64,000 bases of DNA, taken from contig NW_021167089.1 in NCBI RefSeq assembly GCF_003711515.1, forward strand, positions 907,799 through 971,798, given 5' to 3'. This document shows, piece by piece, positions 1 to 12,241 of this stretch. The translations under genes were made by a program, and so were the position numbers. The first letter of the stretch is position 1. Every line of letters begins with the position of its first letter. This DNA comes from Sodiomyces alkalinus F11 (lineage: Eukaryota > Ascomycota > Sordariomycetes > Glomerellales > Plectosphaerellaceae). Under the pieces are notes generated by a model, which saw only the letters and a program-made list of their open reading frames with translations, was not told where the DNA came from and did not search any database.

Positions 1-1118
1 ATCACCTATGAGGGCCAAGGTGAGGGGTCTCCAGATATCAGCCTCGACCCCTCCTCCAACCTCATCACCCGAGTCGCCCTCTATGTTCTACGCTGCCACG
101 GCCAGCGCACCTTCCCGGCAGAAACCCACGTTCACATCGTCAACCCCATCCCCTTGGGTCGCGGCCTGGGGAGCTCCGGCTCCGCTGTTGTCGCCGGCGT
201 CATGCTCGGCCACGAGGTCGGTCACCTTCAACTCGACCTCGACAGGTTATTCGATTTTTGTCTCATGATCGGTTCGTTTCCCACCGGTTTCTAAGTCTTT
301 TTTTTTTCCTTTCATGAGATATTGCATTTCCCTGTTGTTGCTAAAGACAAGATATCATGTAGAGAGACACCCGGATAATGTAGGAGCCTCGCTTTACGGC
401 GGCTTTGTCGGGACTTATCTCCGTCCTCTCAAGCCCGAGGACGTCCAACGAATTGAGATCCCCCTATCGGAGGTCCTCCCCGCGCCGGCCGGCGGCGTCG
501 ATACGGGCGAGACCCCTCCGGAGCCCCCGTACGGCATCGGGCACCACATCAAATTTCCTTGGGCCACGGAGATCAAGGCCGTCGCCATCATCCCTGACTT
601 TCAGGTCCCCACCCACCTCGCTCGCTCGGTGCTCCCCCCGCATTACTCTCGTCCCGACGTTGTGAGTCCCTCCCCCCTTATCCTTAATCGTCGCTGTTCT
701 CCTCCCAAAAAAAGCTAGACCTTCTAACAACCAGCGCCACTTGCGAATGCTGCGTTGAAAAACCAAGACCTTTAATATGCAGCGCATCGCACTCTTGCCT
801 GTTGCCCTAGGCACCTCACCACCGGACCCCGAACTCATCCATCTCGCCATGCAGGACAAAGTCCATCAGCCCTACCGACAGACTCTGATCCCTGGCCTAG
901 GGGAGGTCGTCCAGTCAATGTCCCCGAGCTCCCAGCCAGGTTTCCTTGGTGTCTGCCTGTCTGGAGCCGGACCCACCATCCTAGCCCTTGCCACCGGCCA
1001 CTTCGACGAGATCGCCGAGCGCATCATCAAGATCCTCAAGGCTGCCAACCCCAAGGAGATTGACTGTCAGTGGCGCGTGCTGGAGCCGGCTGACGGGGCC
1101 CAGGTCATCCGCAGGTAG
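1..1118 (+). CDS. thr1: Homoserine kinase (5' end outside the window)
   Basis: Phosphorylates L-homoserine to O-phosphohomoserine in threonine biosynthesis, in the cytosol. I read three exons: 1-271, 363-661 and 768-1118. The introns begin GTTCGT and GTGAGT and end TAG and AAG. The visible 306 residues are most of the roughly 350-residue enzyme; the start and first residues lie before base 1. The GHMP-kinase ATP-binding motif PLGRGLGSSGSA is in exon 1. Exon 2 opens with ERHPDNVGASLYGG and exon 3 ends with the C-terminal glycine-rich motif LSGAGPTILALA. The second acceptor was placed at 767 because it restores the family pattern DV-FN-QR; the CAG at 782 would delete those residues. Family assignment is firm; exact splice sites are inferred. 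Confidence 0.93.
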
Positions 1119-1322
1119 AAGTAGAGGACGCTTCAGATCAAACAAGTACATTAGACATCCGGTGCCCTACAACACTGTAGACTTGGAAAACAAAATGAGT
1201 AAAAAATGAGTAAAAAATGAGTAAAATAAAAGTCTTATGATACCCTGACAAATTGCAGCTCGGCCCCCCTTCGCCCTGTAAAATAACATGGAAATGACTG
1301 TATACATGTTCACTAGCTATGA

Positions 1323-2580
1323 TTACTGTTCGGCGATGAGCAAGTCATCTTCGTTCCTCAAGGTCTCGCCAGACAGCCGTCGGGAAAGCGTAGCCTGCCT
1401 GACACGAGTCATGGCATCAACCTTGACGCTGAGGAGCCGCACCCTGTTTTTGAAGCTGTCCATGTTCCAAGTCTCTGCGTCAGGGACATACTCGCTGGAT
1501 AGCCCATATTGCCGTGCGGCGAATGTTGCCGCAGCGGCGACATAGGGCGAGGTGCCCCTACGCGGGAGGCCTTGCTGCTCCACAGCGAAGCTCTCCGCGA
1601 CGGCGCCATGGAGAGCTGCTTCCCTTATGTCCCCCGACCGCAGATACTTCACAGTGAACCCTCCAAGGAAGACGGACAACGCCTTTGTTGCGAACGAGGC
1701 GTCGACGTCGAAGTGACTGTGGAAAGTCGGAACCCAGTTGAACCCGTCCTCCCTTGACGCAACGAGGTAGGACGAGTCGTATTGAACAGCCATGATCCCC
1801 TGACCATTGCGCCCAATGCCAGCATCCAGGAGAACCTGAACTTTGCGCTCGACGAGCTGCTTGTCAAAAGCAGTGGTCTGCGAGTTCAGCATCAACTCCA
1901 GTTGATCGATGTCCAAAAAGATAGCATCGACTTGAGGCGAGACCGCAAGTAACTGGCTGAGAGACGTATCCAGGGGCTCCCAAGAAACGAACAGCTGAGC
2001 TTTGATATTACTCTCGTTCCGAAGCGAGAGTAAGACTTCTAGCTTCCGGCTCAGGTCGCAGGCAGACCCTTGCAGATGGAAGGACGAGGAGCCAAGTAGG
2101 GCCTTCAATTCCGAAGATGTTCGCAACGGCTTTGTCAGTCCCCAGATATTCTGAGCCCGCTTCTTTGGCAAAGAATGGCAATGGACAAGGCCAGAAAGCT
2201 GTACTTTGGCGGCATGGATCGTCTTGACACCCCACGATTGAAGGGTCGTGACGGCGGAGACGGACGGGCCGGCAATCTTTTCGTCTCGTTCATCGACAAT
2301 CAAGGTGATATCTGAAGCGTGGCTTGCGCCAATGGCAAGCCGGGCACCCAAGGTGGCTATTTCACTGTTAGTGGAAGTTGTAAAGTGTGAATTGTTTGGG
2401 GGGGTATCTTAACTCACCCTCCAACCCAGGACCAAAGGGTGTATTGGGCATAGAACCCACGTCAGCTGAGGCAGAGTTCGAAACGGCGCCCCCCCTCTCA
2501 TGCGATGCCAGGGACACGAACTGGGCTGGGGACGTCCGACGAGCCGAAAACGTACACCCGGTTTCGACATGGGAACGCAT
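1323..2580 (-). CDS. Divergent pfkB-family (ribokinase/MAK32-like) protein
   Basis: Two exons on the minus strand, 2418-2580 and 1323-2356, with a GTGAGT...TAG intron, give about 398 residues. The first in-frame ATG is at 2580; the frame stays open upstream without another ATG. What points to the pfkB fold of the fungal MAK32-like branch is a GARLAIGA segment after the splice, a TLIVD strand, and near the C-terminus FLGGF followed by an AALHGAVAESFAVEQQGLP helix. Oddly, the usual D-x-T-G-x-G-[DN] anion-hole motif just before FLGGF reads DVDASFATKALSV, so the catalytic aspartate/asparagine and glycines are missing. It may be a non-catalytic member. The N-terminal exon fits the family poorly, so the start is uncertain. 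Confidence 0.62.
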
Positions 2581-5262
2581 GGTTGATTTCTTTTGGCCAG
2601 ATGAATATTTCAACTGCAAGAGTACTGCTGCTCGTCCCAGGTATATCTTGTCTTCTGTGTTCCTAGGGCGCTATGGCCGCGATTGATGGAGGTCGCCTCG
2701 ACGGGATGACGGGTTGACGTGTGAGCGGACGGGTTTGCCATTCGGTGTAGTTGTATCGCTTAAGCGCGCGCTTTCAACGTACGCAGCTATCGCTTGTCAT
2801 TCACACGCTGAGGAGCTGCGAACCACAGCCGGCCATAGGAAGAAGGCGAACAGTTTGTCTCATCACTGTTCGTTGGGATTGTGTCTCTGTTAGGGTGGCA
2901 GCAGATGCGACCATCAACGGTCGAGTCTTGAGCATTCGCAGTGAGAGGAACGAGCCGCAGTCGGTCTGACCGTGAGTATTCGTGTAGTGTAGCCAAGGTG
3001 CGATGGTCGCCATTCGTGAGAGGTTGAAAAGAAGTGATGTTGGTGGAGAGAAGAAAGAGAAGAGTTGGAAGTTCGCCATAGGGCCAGAGATAAAACCAGA
3101 GTGAGGGGCAAGGCGGCGGCCAAGCACCGAGGCTACGTACTCCTGTACGTACTGACTTCGGTCTGGTCCAGGCACAATCCAGACTCTGAGCTAAGGAAAG
3201 GTCACGTGATCTAATCTCGCGCTCTTGAGCCCAGGTGAGCTGAGTTGAGAAACCCTTCCTGAGTATTCTACGCCAATGCTTTTGTTAGTGTTCTGTTCAG
3301 CAGCCATCGTCCAGAGCACACAACAGGGCCTAGTTAGATGTGAATTTGCAACTGGTCTGACTCATAGGAGGAATCGACACATCCATGCATCAGTCACTGC
3401 GCTGTTCAAGAAACTGCTGGACAGCATTCAGCCTCTCCTCAAACTCCAGATATCTCGACCCTATCACTACAACACAGCTTCATATTTCGGTATCCTCATG
3501 TGATCATGGGACGAGAATGTTGATGGGTTCCACTGGCCTGTGAATCCGGGTCATCCTGTCGAGCTTTGCTCAAGCAGGAGGCTGTGCCCTTGTTTAGTGT
3601 CCGTAGTGTCCGTAGTGTCCGTAGTGTCCGTAGTGTCCGTAGTGTCTGGTTAGCACCTCATGTCAATGTGGTCAAGCCATCGCAGAGCACAATATTTGCC
3701 AGGCGGGTGTTCATTCCTTTTGTTGCGCTAGGTAAGGTGTTAACTTAAGAGACCAGAAATTATCTGTCACTTCCCAAAAGCTTTGAAGGAGGAGTTCCAT
3801 TGGACAGGCACGTCGAGTAGTGACGTGACATCTGCCGTTTAAATTGCAAGATTCGAATGGTCTCGAATTTGTCATCCCGACTTCGGTTAATATCACGCTT
3901 ACCCTACCTATACAACACGAAGTACGGATCAGTACGCATCTCATCGAAAACGGAAGTTCAGCGGTGAGCAAGTATCGTGCATCTCATGCTGCAATTACAT
4001 GAGCTTTCGACAGGTCATGCGGGAACCCCTTGTTGGGCTCGGTCTCGGGCTTTGGCACACTTGACAGGGGGGGGGGGACAACAGCACCGGAGGAGCATCG
4101 GAGACTCTCCGTTAGTGTGGCAGACGCCGACAGTTGAGCCACCGTCCAATAGTAACCCTGGAAACTAAATTGTTGGATGAGCTTGAAGTCAGGCGCTGAC
4201 ATGGCGTTAAACCTGATTTAGATTTACCGGCCCCAGTGCCGACCGGGCGATTCACCCGAGCTCCACATAAATGGTCACGGCACATGGCCCAAGCTCCTCA
4301 ACGGTTTGTTTTTGGCGCAATTCGTACATCCCTAGTAATCCTGGGAACCTGTGGGAAATAGACGCCTCCACAGAATTTGGACGGGAATACCTACCCGTGC
4401 TTCACAGAACAAATTTCTTGGCGCACAGAGAGAAACGAGGCGAAAGAGACCCGAACAACGGGAGCCGGGGGAGTGTCAAATTGTTGATATCGGGTCCGAT
4501 AGCGGTATCTTATCAATCAAGGTGCATTCCACCATGAGATCGTCGTCGTTCTTCTACCCCTGAATGTCTTTCTCCTCTCTCTCCCTTATATCTCTCTCGA
4601 CCGGTTTCTTCGGCATAATACATCATATTCTACTTCTTGTTCTCCAGCACACTGTACTCCTTCCTAGGTCAATTAATCAAGTTAACTACCCGACGCACCT
4701 GGTGTCGCATCGTCGAATCCTCCTGCACCGAGATCACCGACTCCTGATTGGACCATCAGTCTCGCACGAGGTAAGCTTTCAACGCCTGTCTGGCCATTTC
4801 GTCTCTTCCGCACCACCATCTCAACCAGCTCCGGCCTTCCCCATTAGCTGTACTTGCCACGCTCCTGCAACGGCGCCGGCTAGCCCGAAGAAGTTCTTCA
4901 TACAAGTGCCCTCTGCCGTTTCAACCTGCTTCCCCTCAAATATATCAGCCGTTTCCCATCTAACAGTCTCCCCCTCAATCACCAAACCCGAACTCTCATC
5001 TTGCCTCTTGTACAACTCTACTCTACGCATCTTACATTTTGTCTTCGTTCCCCGTCATTAATTGGATTTAGGATCATTGAACCTTTGACCTGTGTGTACC
5101 AACGCCAGACCCTACATTACCATCACTGTAAATGCCAAGCCCTTCCTTCTCAAGCTTATCATGTGCTTCATACAAGAACATCTCACTCACCATCTTCGGC
5201 AGACACAAGCTACATACACACACATCCCTCTTTGAGGTAGTTTGTAAAGCAGCGATCCGCAA
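2581..5262. other. Intergenic region with a minisatellite and long pyrimidine-rich leader
   Basis: No gene was recognised in this 2.7-kb stretch between the divergent pfkB-like gene and the small gene at 5263. It holds a 9-bp tandem repeat (3595-3648), a run of ten or so G near 4068-4077, and from about 4555 a C/T-rich, probably transcribed leader of the downstream gene. Open frames here (for example 4564-5061 plus and 2801-3175 minus) have low-complexity or unfamiliar products and look like chance. Confidence 0.5.
3595..3648. repeat. 9-bp tandem repeat, six copies
   Basis: Five perfect copies of TAGTGTCCG are followed by a sixth with one change (TAGTGTCTG). The unit length is a multiple of three but no supported gene runs through it. 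It is a small minisatellite, probably length-variable between strains. Confidence 0.95.
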
Positions 5263-5914
5263 ATGTCTCGCGTCACCGCTCCCATCACCAAGCTTACCCG
5301 CGTCGTCAACCCGGGCGTTGCAAGCCCATACCACAACCATGGCGCTATTCTAATGCCCAAATATGCCGAACTTCTCAAGAAATCCCCCGCAGACGCAGAT
5401 GTAGGTTCCTCTTGACTCCTCGCAGCCGAGTTTTCCATCCCTTTCCATTTCTGCTGGGTTATTAACATGAATCGAACAAACAAAGGTACAGTCCGCTCGT
5501 GGCATCACTACAACTCATCGCCCAACTCCCCAGCCCAAGCCCTCAAAATCCTACAACCGCCCCCTAATGCAGACCTTCTCGTCCGTCTCGACTTCGTCTC
5601 ACGGCGCCGCTCCTCCCACCATCGATGCCACGATCTTCCCCTTCCCGACGGCGGCTTTCGCCGCGGAAGGTGTAAGCTCCTCCCGCATGCCCCTTCTTCC
5701 GGACAGCTTCCTCACCCGCCATCCCGTCGCCGAAGCTTCCGAGGCTGCCGTAGTGGAGCCCCGCATCTCCGTCGTCGCCTCCGCTTCTGGCTCTCTGTCT
5801 CCAGCCTCCGCCCTCACTGAGATTGAGGGCATGGGCATCGACGGTGTCGAGCTACGCTTTGCCCATGCAAGCGAGACACCCCAGCGGGAACCAGCCATTA
5901 TCGTCGGCCTCTGA
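5263..5914 (+). CDS. Small uncharacterised fungal protein
   Basis: Two exons, 5263-5400 and 5492-5914, joined across a GTAGGT...CAG intron, give about 187 residues. An alternative acceptor at 5485 would add two codons. The first exon encodes a compact, clean N-terminus (starts MSRVTAPITKLTR, then VVNPGVASPYHNHGAILMPKYAELLKKSP). The second exon is rich in Ser, Pro and Ala and looks disordered, ending EPAIIVGL. Both exons are in phase and the start codon has AAA before it, a reasonable fungal context. I recognise no domain and propose no function. Its long pyrimidine-rich 5' leader suggests it is well expressed, which is inference. Confidence 0.62.
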
Positions 5915-7803
5915 ACGGGCCTACCTCTTGTTTTGTTTCTGGGGGCGTTGGGTTTGGTTGGTAAAGTGAGGTCTTAAACAGCGACCCCTGTGCACTTGTA
6001 TGCGCTTTACGACACCGCTGCGGTGGGGCAGCGCAGCTGCTGTTTTGAGCGAGCCTTTTTTGGTGATGCGACTCCGTTGATTCTACGGACGAGTTGCAAG
6101 GATGGTCTCAATTTGATTGATCGATCCTTTTGGTTTTATGAACATCGTAATCAGCTCGGCTCTGGGATGCTGAAAAGGCTACCTAAAACCGGGCCATATC
6201 TTGTTAGGCTTCACGAATCTACGACTTTCTGCCGGTTCTTCTGCATATCGGCAGATGGGCACGTTTCTGCTCGTTTTATTTAGTGGCCATATCTATGGTG
6301 TACGTTGTACTTGATGGGTCCGGTCGCACCTCTAACCTGCTGTATGTGTATGTATGTAATTATCCCACGGCGAAGTGGATTCCGGACCGTAGCATCTTCC
6401 GCCAACACAACGCTACTCCGGTCCCTTCCTTCTTCATCGCCTTCTTCTGTTTCAACTGAACTCCGATTTCGGCACTGGCAAATAGTATTTACGAAGGAGT
6501 ACTGTTACGAAGTAATTACCTTTATTATTGCCCTACCCCGTGTCGGATAGGCCTTCTACCTTAGGGGATAGGTCCGGAGGTGGAATGATAGCAGCCGAAC
6601 AGCTGCTGCAGATACTGCTATCTCCAACTGCAGTAAATCCCCTTAAGTTGATTCCGACCTTTGATCAATCAACTGATTACAACCTCTATTTTTGGTTCAA
6701 GTTGATCAGTCCAATTATACATTTGTGTGACACCCCGCACACTATCTTACCTGATCCCGTTATCTGGGCAGTCAATAACCTCCGCGTTGGCTATTCGGCT
6801 GCTTGGCAAAGTCCTGACCAGGTGTCATAACGAGCTTCCTCCCAGGGTGACGGCAACATGAATACATCCCACATTAACACATGTCCTAGGCTGGTCGATG
6901 TAGCTTTGAGGGCAATGGGTGTAGGGGGGACATGGTCTAGTCCTGTGCTTTCCGTGATCTTTGCAGATCGTCTGTAGACAGTGTCTCGTCTCGTGTGGAA
7001 GCAATACAGAAATGTGTTGGTTTTTAATTTCAGAGTCTCTATGCATCCGTTGTTGGACATTTCCCTCTCGCTTGGGTCCGACAAATTATACTGGATATGC
7101 ATGACAGTCTGTGAGCGCTGGAACCAGCACAGGGAAACTCCTGTACCCGAATATTTGCGTGCTCCGCGCTCTTTGGTGGGAAGAAGGGCGTGATCGTCTC
7201 GGTTGCCCGCTGGCTCGACGCGCAGGTTTGCGGCCTTGGAAAGGTCTCAAATCAGGATCATGTCCCTTATTCAAATTGGAGCCCGCCCACCGACCCTCGT
7301 TCCCGTCGATCCAGGACACTACGGTCATCGCGATTTCGAACGCCGTCTCGGCCGAACTTCAAGGAGTCCTGTCTCGAGGGGTTTGTTCACCCGCTCTATA
7401 ACTTGTGACCTCGGTGTTAAGCGGGAGAAGGACGTCGGGCTCGTAAAGCTGGTTGCGAAATGAAGAGGTGAAGATCACGATAGCCAAAATTCAGTGTATG
7501 AACTTTACAAACGGCGGTAAAACAACGCCAAACCATAAACGAAACCCGGCCAGCCAGTTTAAGATGAGTGGTATCACTTTTATCAACTCTTTTTTTGCTT
7601 CCCTTCAGAATGTCTGTCTGTCTTAAGTCCACAGCGAAGTGCGCCCGGCCTTCCTCAGCAAGTATAACAAGTTCCTTTCGCCATAGATCTTATTGACACT
7701 TTCCCCCAAATTGACATCTTCTGCCCATCCCTGCCTCATTTACCTTCCCTAGGACTTTTTCAACCCTTTCCACCTCCCACATTCCTCGCTGACTACCTTC
7801 GTC
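5915..7803. other. Intergenic region between two convergent genes
   Basis: About 1.9 kb separates the stop of the small plus-strand gene from the stop of RAE1 on the minus strand. It must contain both 3' ends. Open frames on either strand (such as 5990-6283, 6791-7102 and 7111-7401) are short, overlap one another and match nothing I know. I see no RNA gene. Confidence 0.5.
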
Positions 7804-9033
7804 CTACCGCTTCTTTATGGTGGATCGAGGTTTGCACTCATCTTGCTGAACAGGATGGAGCATAACCTTGATAGGCAGTTGTTGTGAGTTGCTCTGGAAG
7901 CCCTTGCTCCAGTCATAGCCCACGGCATACGCAAAGATAGAACCAGTCTTGTTGAACTTGGTCGCCGTAATGCTGCAGCCTACCTGGGGGTAGCCTTTGA
8001 GGCGGTGCTTGGCATCCTTGTCCCAGAAGTGGAAGGAGCCGTCAGAACCGGCTGTGCTGAATGTACCGTGTACAGGGTGGAATGAGATGTCGTTCACGGC
8101 GTAAACACTGGTGACATTGCCCGAAGGAGGATCTCGGTGACATTTGAACGAGAAGTTCAGGCTGTTTGGATGTCATTAGTATTGGGCACGGTCTTGGGCG
8201 AAGGGCGATACACCGCTTGGCATCGCACGATCGTTGGGAGCCGAATCTTACCTGCTGTCCTTGTCCTCCACATATTGGATGGCACAGCGGCCTTCTATAC
8301 TACCGATGGCGAAGCCCGAGGCGTCGGCGAAGCAGCTCACGACGCGGGTCTGCCACTTGAGCGGACTCTGCAGCGTCTTGTAAAAAGTCGTTGGGTTCTT
8401 GAGGTTGATGATGTTGATGTATCGATCTGCGGTGCCGATAACGAGCAAGTCGTTCTTCACGTCCATTGTATAAACTCGTTCCTGGCATTGCACTGTGGCG
8501 ACGGCAGTAGGGGACCGCATGTCCCAGTATTTGACAGTCTTATCCCAGGACCCTGACACTACCATGGGGTTGCCACCGGCCTCGAAGAATCGAACAGTTC
8601 GGACAGGCTGATCGTGTTCGCCAATCTTGGCATCTTGTTGCGTGCCGAGATCGCAAACTTTGATGGCCTTGTCAGCGCCGGCAGAGACGACTTTGGTCCC
8701 GTCCTATATAGGCGAGGATGAAAAGAGTCAGCGTTGGCTTCGGAGGCCAGGGGCTAGCATACAAACCTTTGAGAAGTCGCACATAAAGACTGGCGCGTCG
8801 TGGCCGTAAGCATGCCGTCCCTCGCTCTGGCCATTGCTGGTGACTTCATATATCCGGACTTTTTTATCCCAGCTAGACACGGCAAGGAAATCGTTGGCTT
8901 GGTTGGTGGCTGGGGAGAAGGAGAGACCGGTGATTGTGTCCTCGGGAGGACTGGTCAGGGCAACGTCTTGTTTGAGGTCTCCGACAGTGTTGGAAGCCGT
9001 CGAGGACGACGTGGCTCCAAAGAGGCCGGACAT
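7804..9033 (-). CDS. RAE1: RAE1/Gle2 nuclear-pore mRNA export factor
   Basis: WD40 beta-propeller that binds the GLEBS motif of Nup98-type nucleoporins and takes part in poly(A)+ RNA export at the nuclear pore. Exons on the minus strand are 8767-9033, 8252-8703 and 7804-8161; the introns (GTTTGT...TAG and GTAAGA...CAG) are about 60 and 90 bases. The spliced protein is 358 residues, matching the 350-370 of the family. It starts MSGLFG and keeps family landmarks: SSWDKKVRIYEV in the first blade, SGSWDKTVKYWDMR in the third, NFSFKCHR and FHPVHGTFSTAGSDGSFHFWDKD near the end, and AYAVGYDWSKG. The exon 2/3 junction completes a Ser codon just before LNFSFKCHR, which supports the splice. Strong call. 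Confidence 0.96.
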
Positions 9034-10732
9034 TCTTCGCGGCGGTGACCGTAGCTATTACGACCGATCAATCGTCGAGATATTCGTTCAAGGTGAATGG
9101 TAGAGAGGTCTGATCGCGTCAGCGGCGGAGATTGTATGCAGCAAAGTAGTCGGGTGAGGTCGCTCGAGAGTCGTGAAAGGCTGTAGAGTTTGTATTAGAA
9201 AGGTCCTGTTGGTCTTCTGGTGCGAAGCTACCTTACCCAAGAGAGACCAAGCAGACAGAAACTACGTACATATGTGCGAAAAGCTTGGCAAGGCTGAGAA
9301 TGTGGGTCACCACTTTCCACATCATAAAAGTTGTGTACGTTGTACTTCGCGTTGGTACTGATGAGAAGGTACCGTACCAGTGGACGGAGTACGGCCGTAC
9401 TGATCATCCGCCCCGCCGAGGCGCACGGCCCACCAGTTTTCGGCCTGAAAAGAAAATTTCAAGCGACTCCCAATTCTTTCCCTTCCCTTTCTTCTTCACC
9501 CCCTCGCCCAACAAATCGCTATTCGAAGCTCACAAACAGAGATGCGTCCCTGAGGGGGCGCATCTCATGCAAGAGAAGCTTTGGGAGAAAGTCCCCGGAC
9601 ACCTTCTTCCTCTCTGAGGAAGAAGATTGCGGAAACGCGCCGCCATAGAAGCAAAGCGGCTGACCTCCTTCGAACACTGCCCTCGGAGCTTGTCCCCTTC
9701 CACCCCGTCTAGCCGCTACATCGGAACGTTCTACCTTGTTTCCAGACCGGCGTTGAACGAGGAACGGCCCGTCGAGACCACATGGACGAAGATATGAGTC
9801 CGAGCTCGGCGTGTCGTTCCTCCCAAGGCCCGTATGCTAGGGGCGAGGTAGGCGTCCTCGATGGCTTGATGGCCGTGGTAAGGGATGCACGCCGGGGGCG
9901 CGACGGGGTTCGGGAGGATCTTTCGTCGAGATACCATAGGTATGCGATTGCTCGTTGCTGCCAACGAGTTACTCAATGGGGCTTATTCTTGGTGCGAGGG
10001 GGCCACAACTTCAGCTCGAGTCATTTTGGGACTGGAAGGGCTAGACTGGAGGACCTTTCTCTTTTTAACACTCTGGGACTTCTCAGGTAGTCTCCCTTCA
10101 TTGATGATGCCCCTTCCCAGCACCACAAATGCTTTGCTGCCACACAGTTCGATGATGATTACCAAATAGAGTCAAGCACTGATGGTGGAGTCGTCTAAGA
10201 ACGGCCGCCCCTGTGACGACAGACCAATGCGTTATGGTATCTGATGAACTATGTTTTTCGCGCTTTCTTTACTCCTCTTTTTGCAATTCATTCCTATATA
10301 ACTCTTTGGGTCGGGTTTTGATGCTTAATGGGGCCGTGGAGCAATGTTTGGTTCCAGGAAACCGAGTGGCAGCAGGAGCATTGGCGCCATAGACTAGCCG
10401 GATGAATCAATCCTTTATTCCTAATATTATGAAAAGCTATCGCGGCTTTTCGGTCAGTCAGTTATGGATGTTATTGTGATCTGTATTCCCGAAAAGCGAG
10501 GTCAACAAATTCAACGACGCAAATGTACCAACTCTAGTAAAACTCGTCCTCGATAAGTGTAAAGATAACCGGTCATCTCGCCCAGCCCTATTGTCCGATT
10601 TACGAAGTAAGTGCATCGACGCTTTATTCTAGTAACACCAGTCCAACCGGATTCCTTAATTTCATCCCTTGCTCGTGGTCGTAACCCAACTCCAAATAAC
10701 GCAAACGCGATGATACCCAGAACAGTTATATA
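9034..10732. other. Intergenic region, no gene recognised
   Basis: This 1.7 kb lies upstream of RAE1 and downstream of the conserved gene at 10733-12241. The pyrimidine-rich stretch around 9475-9520 may be promoter sequence. Open frames at 9285-9617, 9782-10090 and 10611-10973 are overlapping low-complexity readings, the last being the antisense of the neighbouring gene. Confidence 0.5.
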
Positions 10733-12241
10733 TTACATTAAGCCGCCCAAGACTACTTTGCCAATGTTGGCTATTTCTGTTTTCATATGTGATCGACTCT
10801 GTTCTTCGAACTCCTTGATGGTGCCATGGATGATCTTGCGCATTCTTCCGTCGACCTTGGCAAAGAGTTCGGCTACCGGCGCTGTGGCTACGGCTGGCGA
10901 CGGCATTAAGTTCAGGAGTTTCGTGTATGTGTCGACCAGCACGTCGCAAAGTGTCGCGAAAGTCTCGAAGTAGTCGGGCTCGAACGGCAATGCCGGCGTC
11001 AAGAGGAGAGTGTATTCTTCGCCGGGAAGCAAGTCCGATTCGCTGTGGGCGAAGTTGACAACGTTGGCGTTGGGGGTGCCCGTTGTGCGGCCGTTTAGCG
11101 CGTCGTCCATGGGGAGGCCAATGTCGTTGGCGTTGCTGTTGCTACGACGCGACTTGCCCGGGCCGCGGCGAAACATCTGGGGCAGGCGGGCGCGCGAGAG
11201 GGAACTCGAAGACGAGCCGGACTCGCCATGGAGCTGCTGGAACGCCTCGAATTCTTGAAGGAGGGTGCTTAGGCTGCGGAGAAACTCGAAGGGGCTGGTG
11301 GAATTCAAGTCGGCGACGATGGGGAGGGAGAGTCCGAGGAGAAAATAATTGGTGGCGCGGCGGGCGAGCTTGCGAGGGTCGAAATAAGGGAAGCGTTGGA
11401 TATCGGATCTGTCGAAGTGGACAGTGTTGAACCAATAGACATGCGATTCATGCCTGTTGCAGGACACGGGAGGTCGTGGTCAGTCGGAGCTGTTTAGGCA
11501 AGAAAAGAAAAAAAGAAGAAGAAAAAAGGAAATAAAAGAAAGCCCCGGACGAAGGCCACGAGAGCAAAGATAAGGGAGGTTGGGGGATGAAGACGAGCGA
11601 CGAGGGAGAGCAGCCACTCACACTTTGCGAAGGTATTCAATAGTAGATATTCGTTTGTTGGCAATCTCCTGGATTTGTAGATGAACCACGGCTGCCTCAC
11701 TACCCATGTACGCCCCTGCACTGGCGGATGTCGAGCTCGCGAGCCTATCGCTCATGCTCTGACCGGTCTGGGTTCTAGTGAGCATCTTGCTGGAGCTGTC
11801 GGCACTGGCTGGAGGGGTTTGTACGGCATCGGGGTCCCTCGTGATCTTGGCGGCGGCAGCCAGAGCGAAATCTGGCAGGGCGGGCGGCGCTTTGCTGTCG
11901 GTGACTATGACATTGGAGCTTGCGCCGGAGCTGTTGGCGCGTCGCTTGGAGGTGGACTTCGAGGGGGAGCTGAAGGAGGTCTTGCGGCCGAAGGAAGATT
12001 TGCGATCTTTGGTCAGAAGGTTGGGTTGAGATTGTGTCTGTGGTTGAAGTTGTGGTAGTGGGGGCGGTTGTGAGGGCGGTTGTGAGACGGGGACGGAAGG
12101 GGGAGGATCGCGATCGCGATCGCCAGAGGAGGTGCCGGGGCGCGATTTCGAATTGGCGGAGGAGGACGAGGAGGACGAGAAAAAAGAGGTCGCGAAGAAG
12201 GTGGAATGAGAGGAGGTTGACGCGATGCCAGACCTCTGCAT
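10733..12241 (-). CDS. Conserved fungal protein of unknown function
   Basis: Two exons on the minus strand, 11622-12241 and 10733-11453, with a GTGAGT...CAG intron of 168 bases, give about 446 residues. The N-terminal half is Ser/Pro/Gln-rich and probably disordered (polyserine, then PPPSVPVSQPP and basic stretches). Across the splice begins a compact, well-ordered block: KRISTIEYLRKVHESHVYWFNTVHF and PYFDPRKLARRATNYFLLGLSLP, then an acidic/helical C-terminus. The tryptophan- and arginine-rich block looks like a conserved domain, but I cannot name a family. The first in-frame ATG is at 12241; the frame stays open upstream without ATG, so a further 5' exon is possible. Confidence 0.72.

Noticed and set aside
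2801..3175. 124-codon minus-strand frame
   Set aside because: No recognisable product and no splice support; overlaps other random frames on both strands.
4564..5061. 165-codon plus-strand frame with a hydrophobic start, possibly a secreted protein
   Set aside because: Composition follows the C/T-rich leader; no known domain, and it lies directly upstream of a better-supported gene start.
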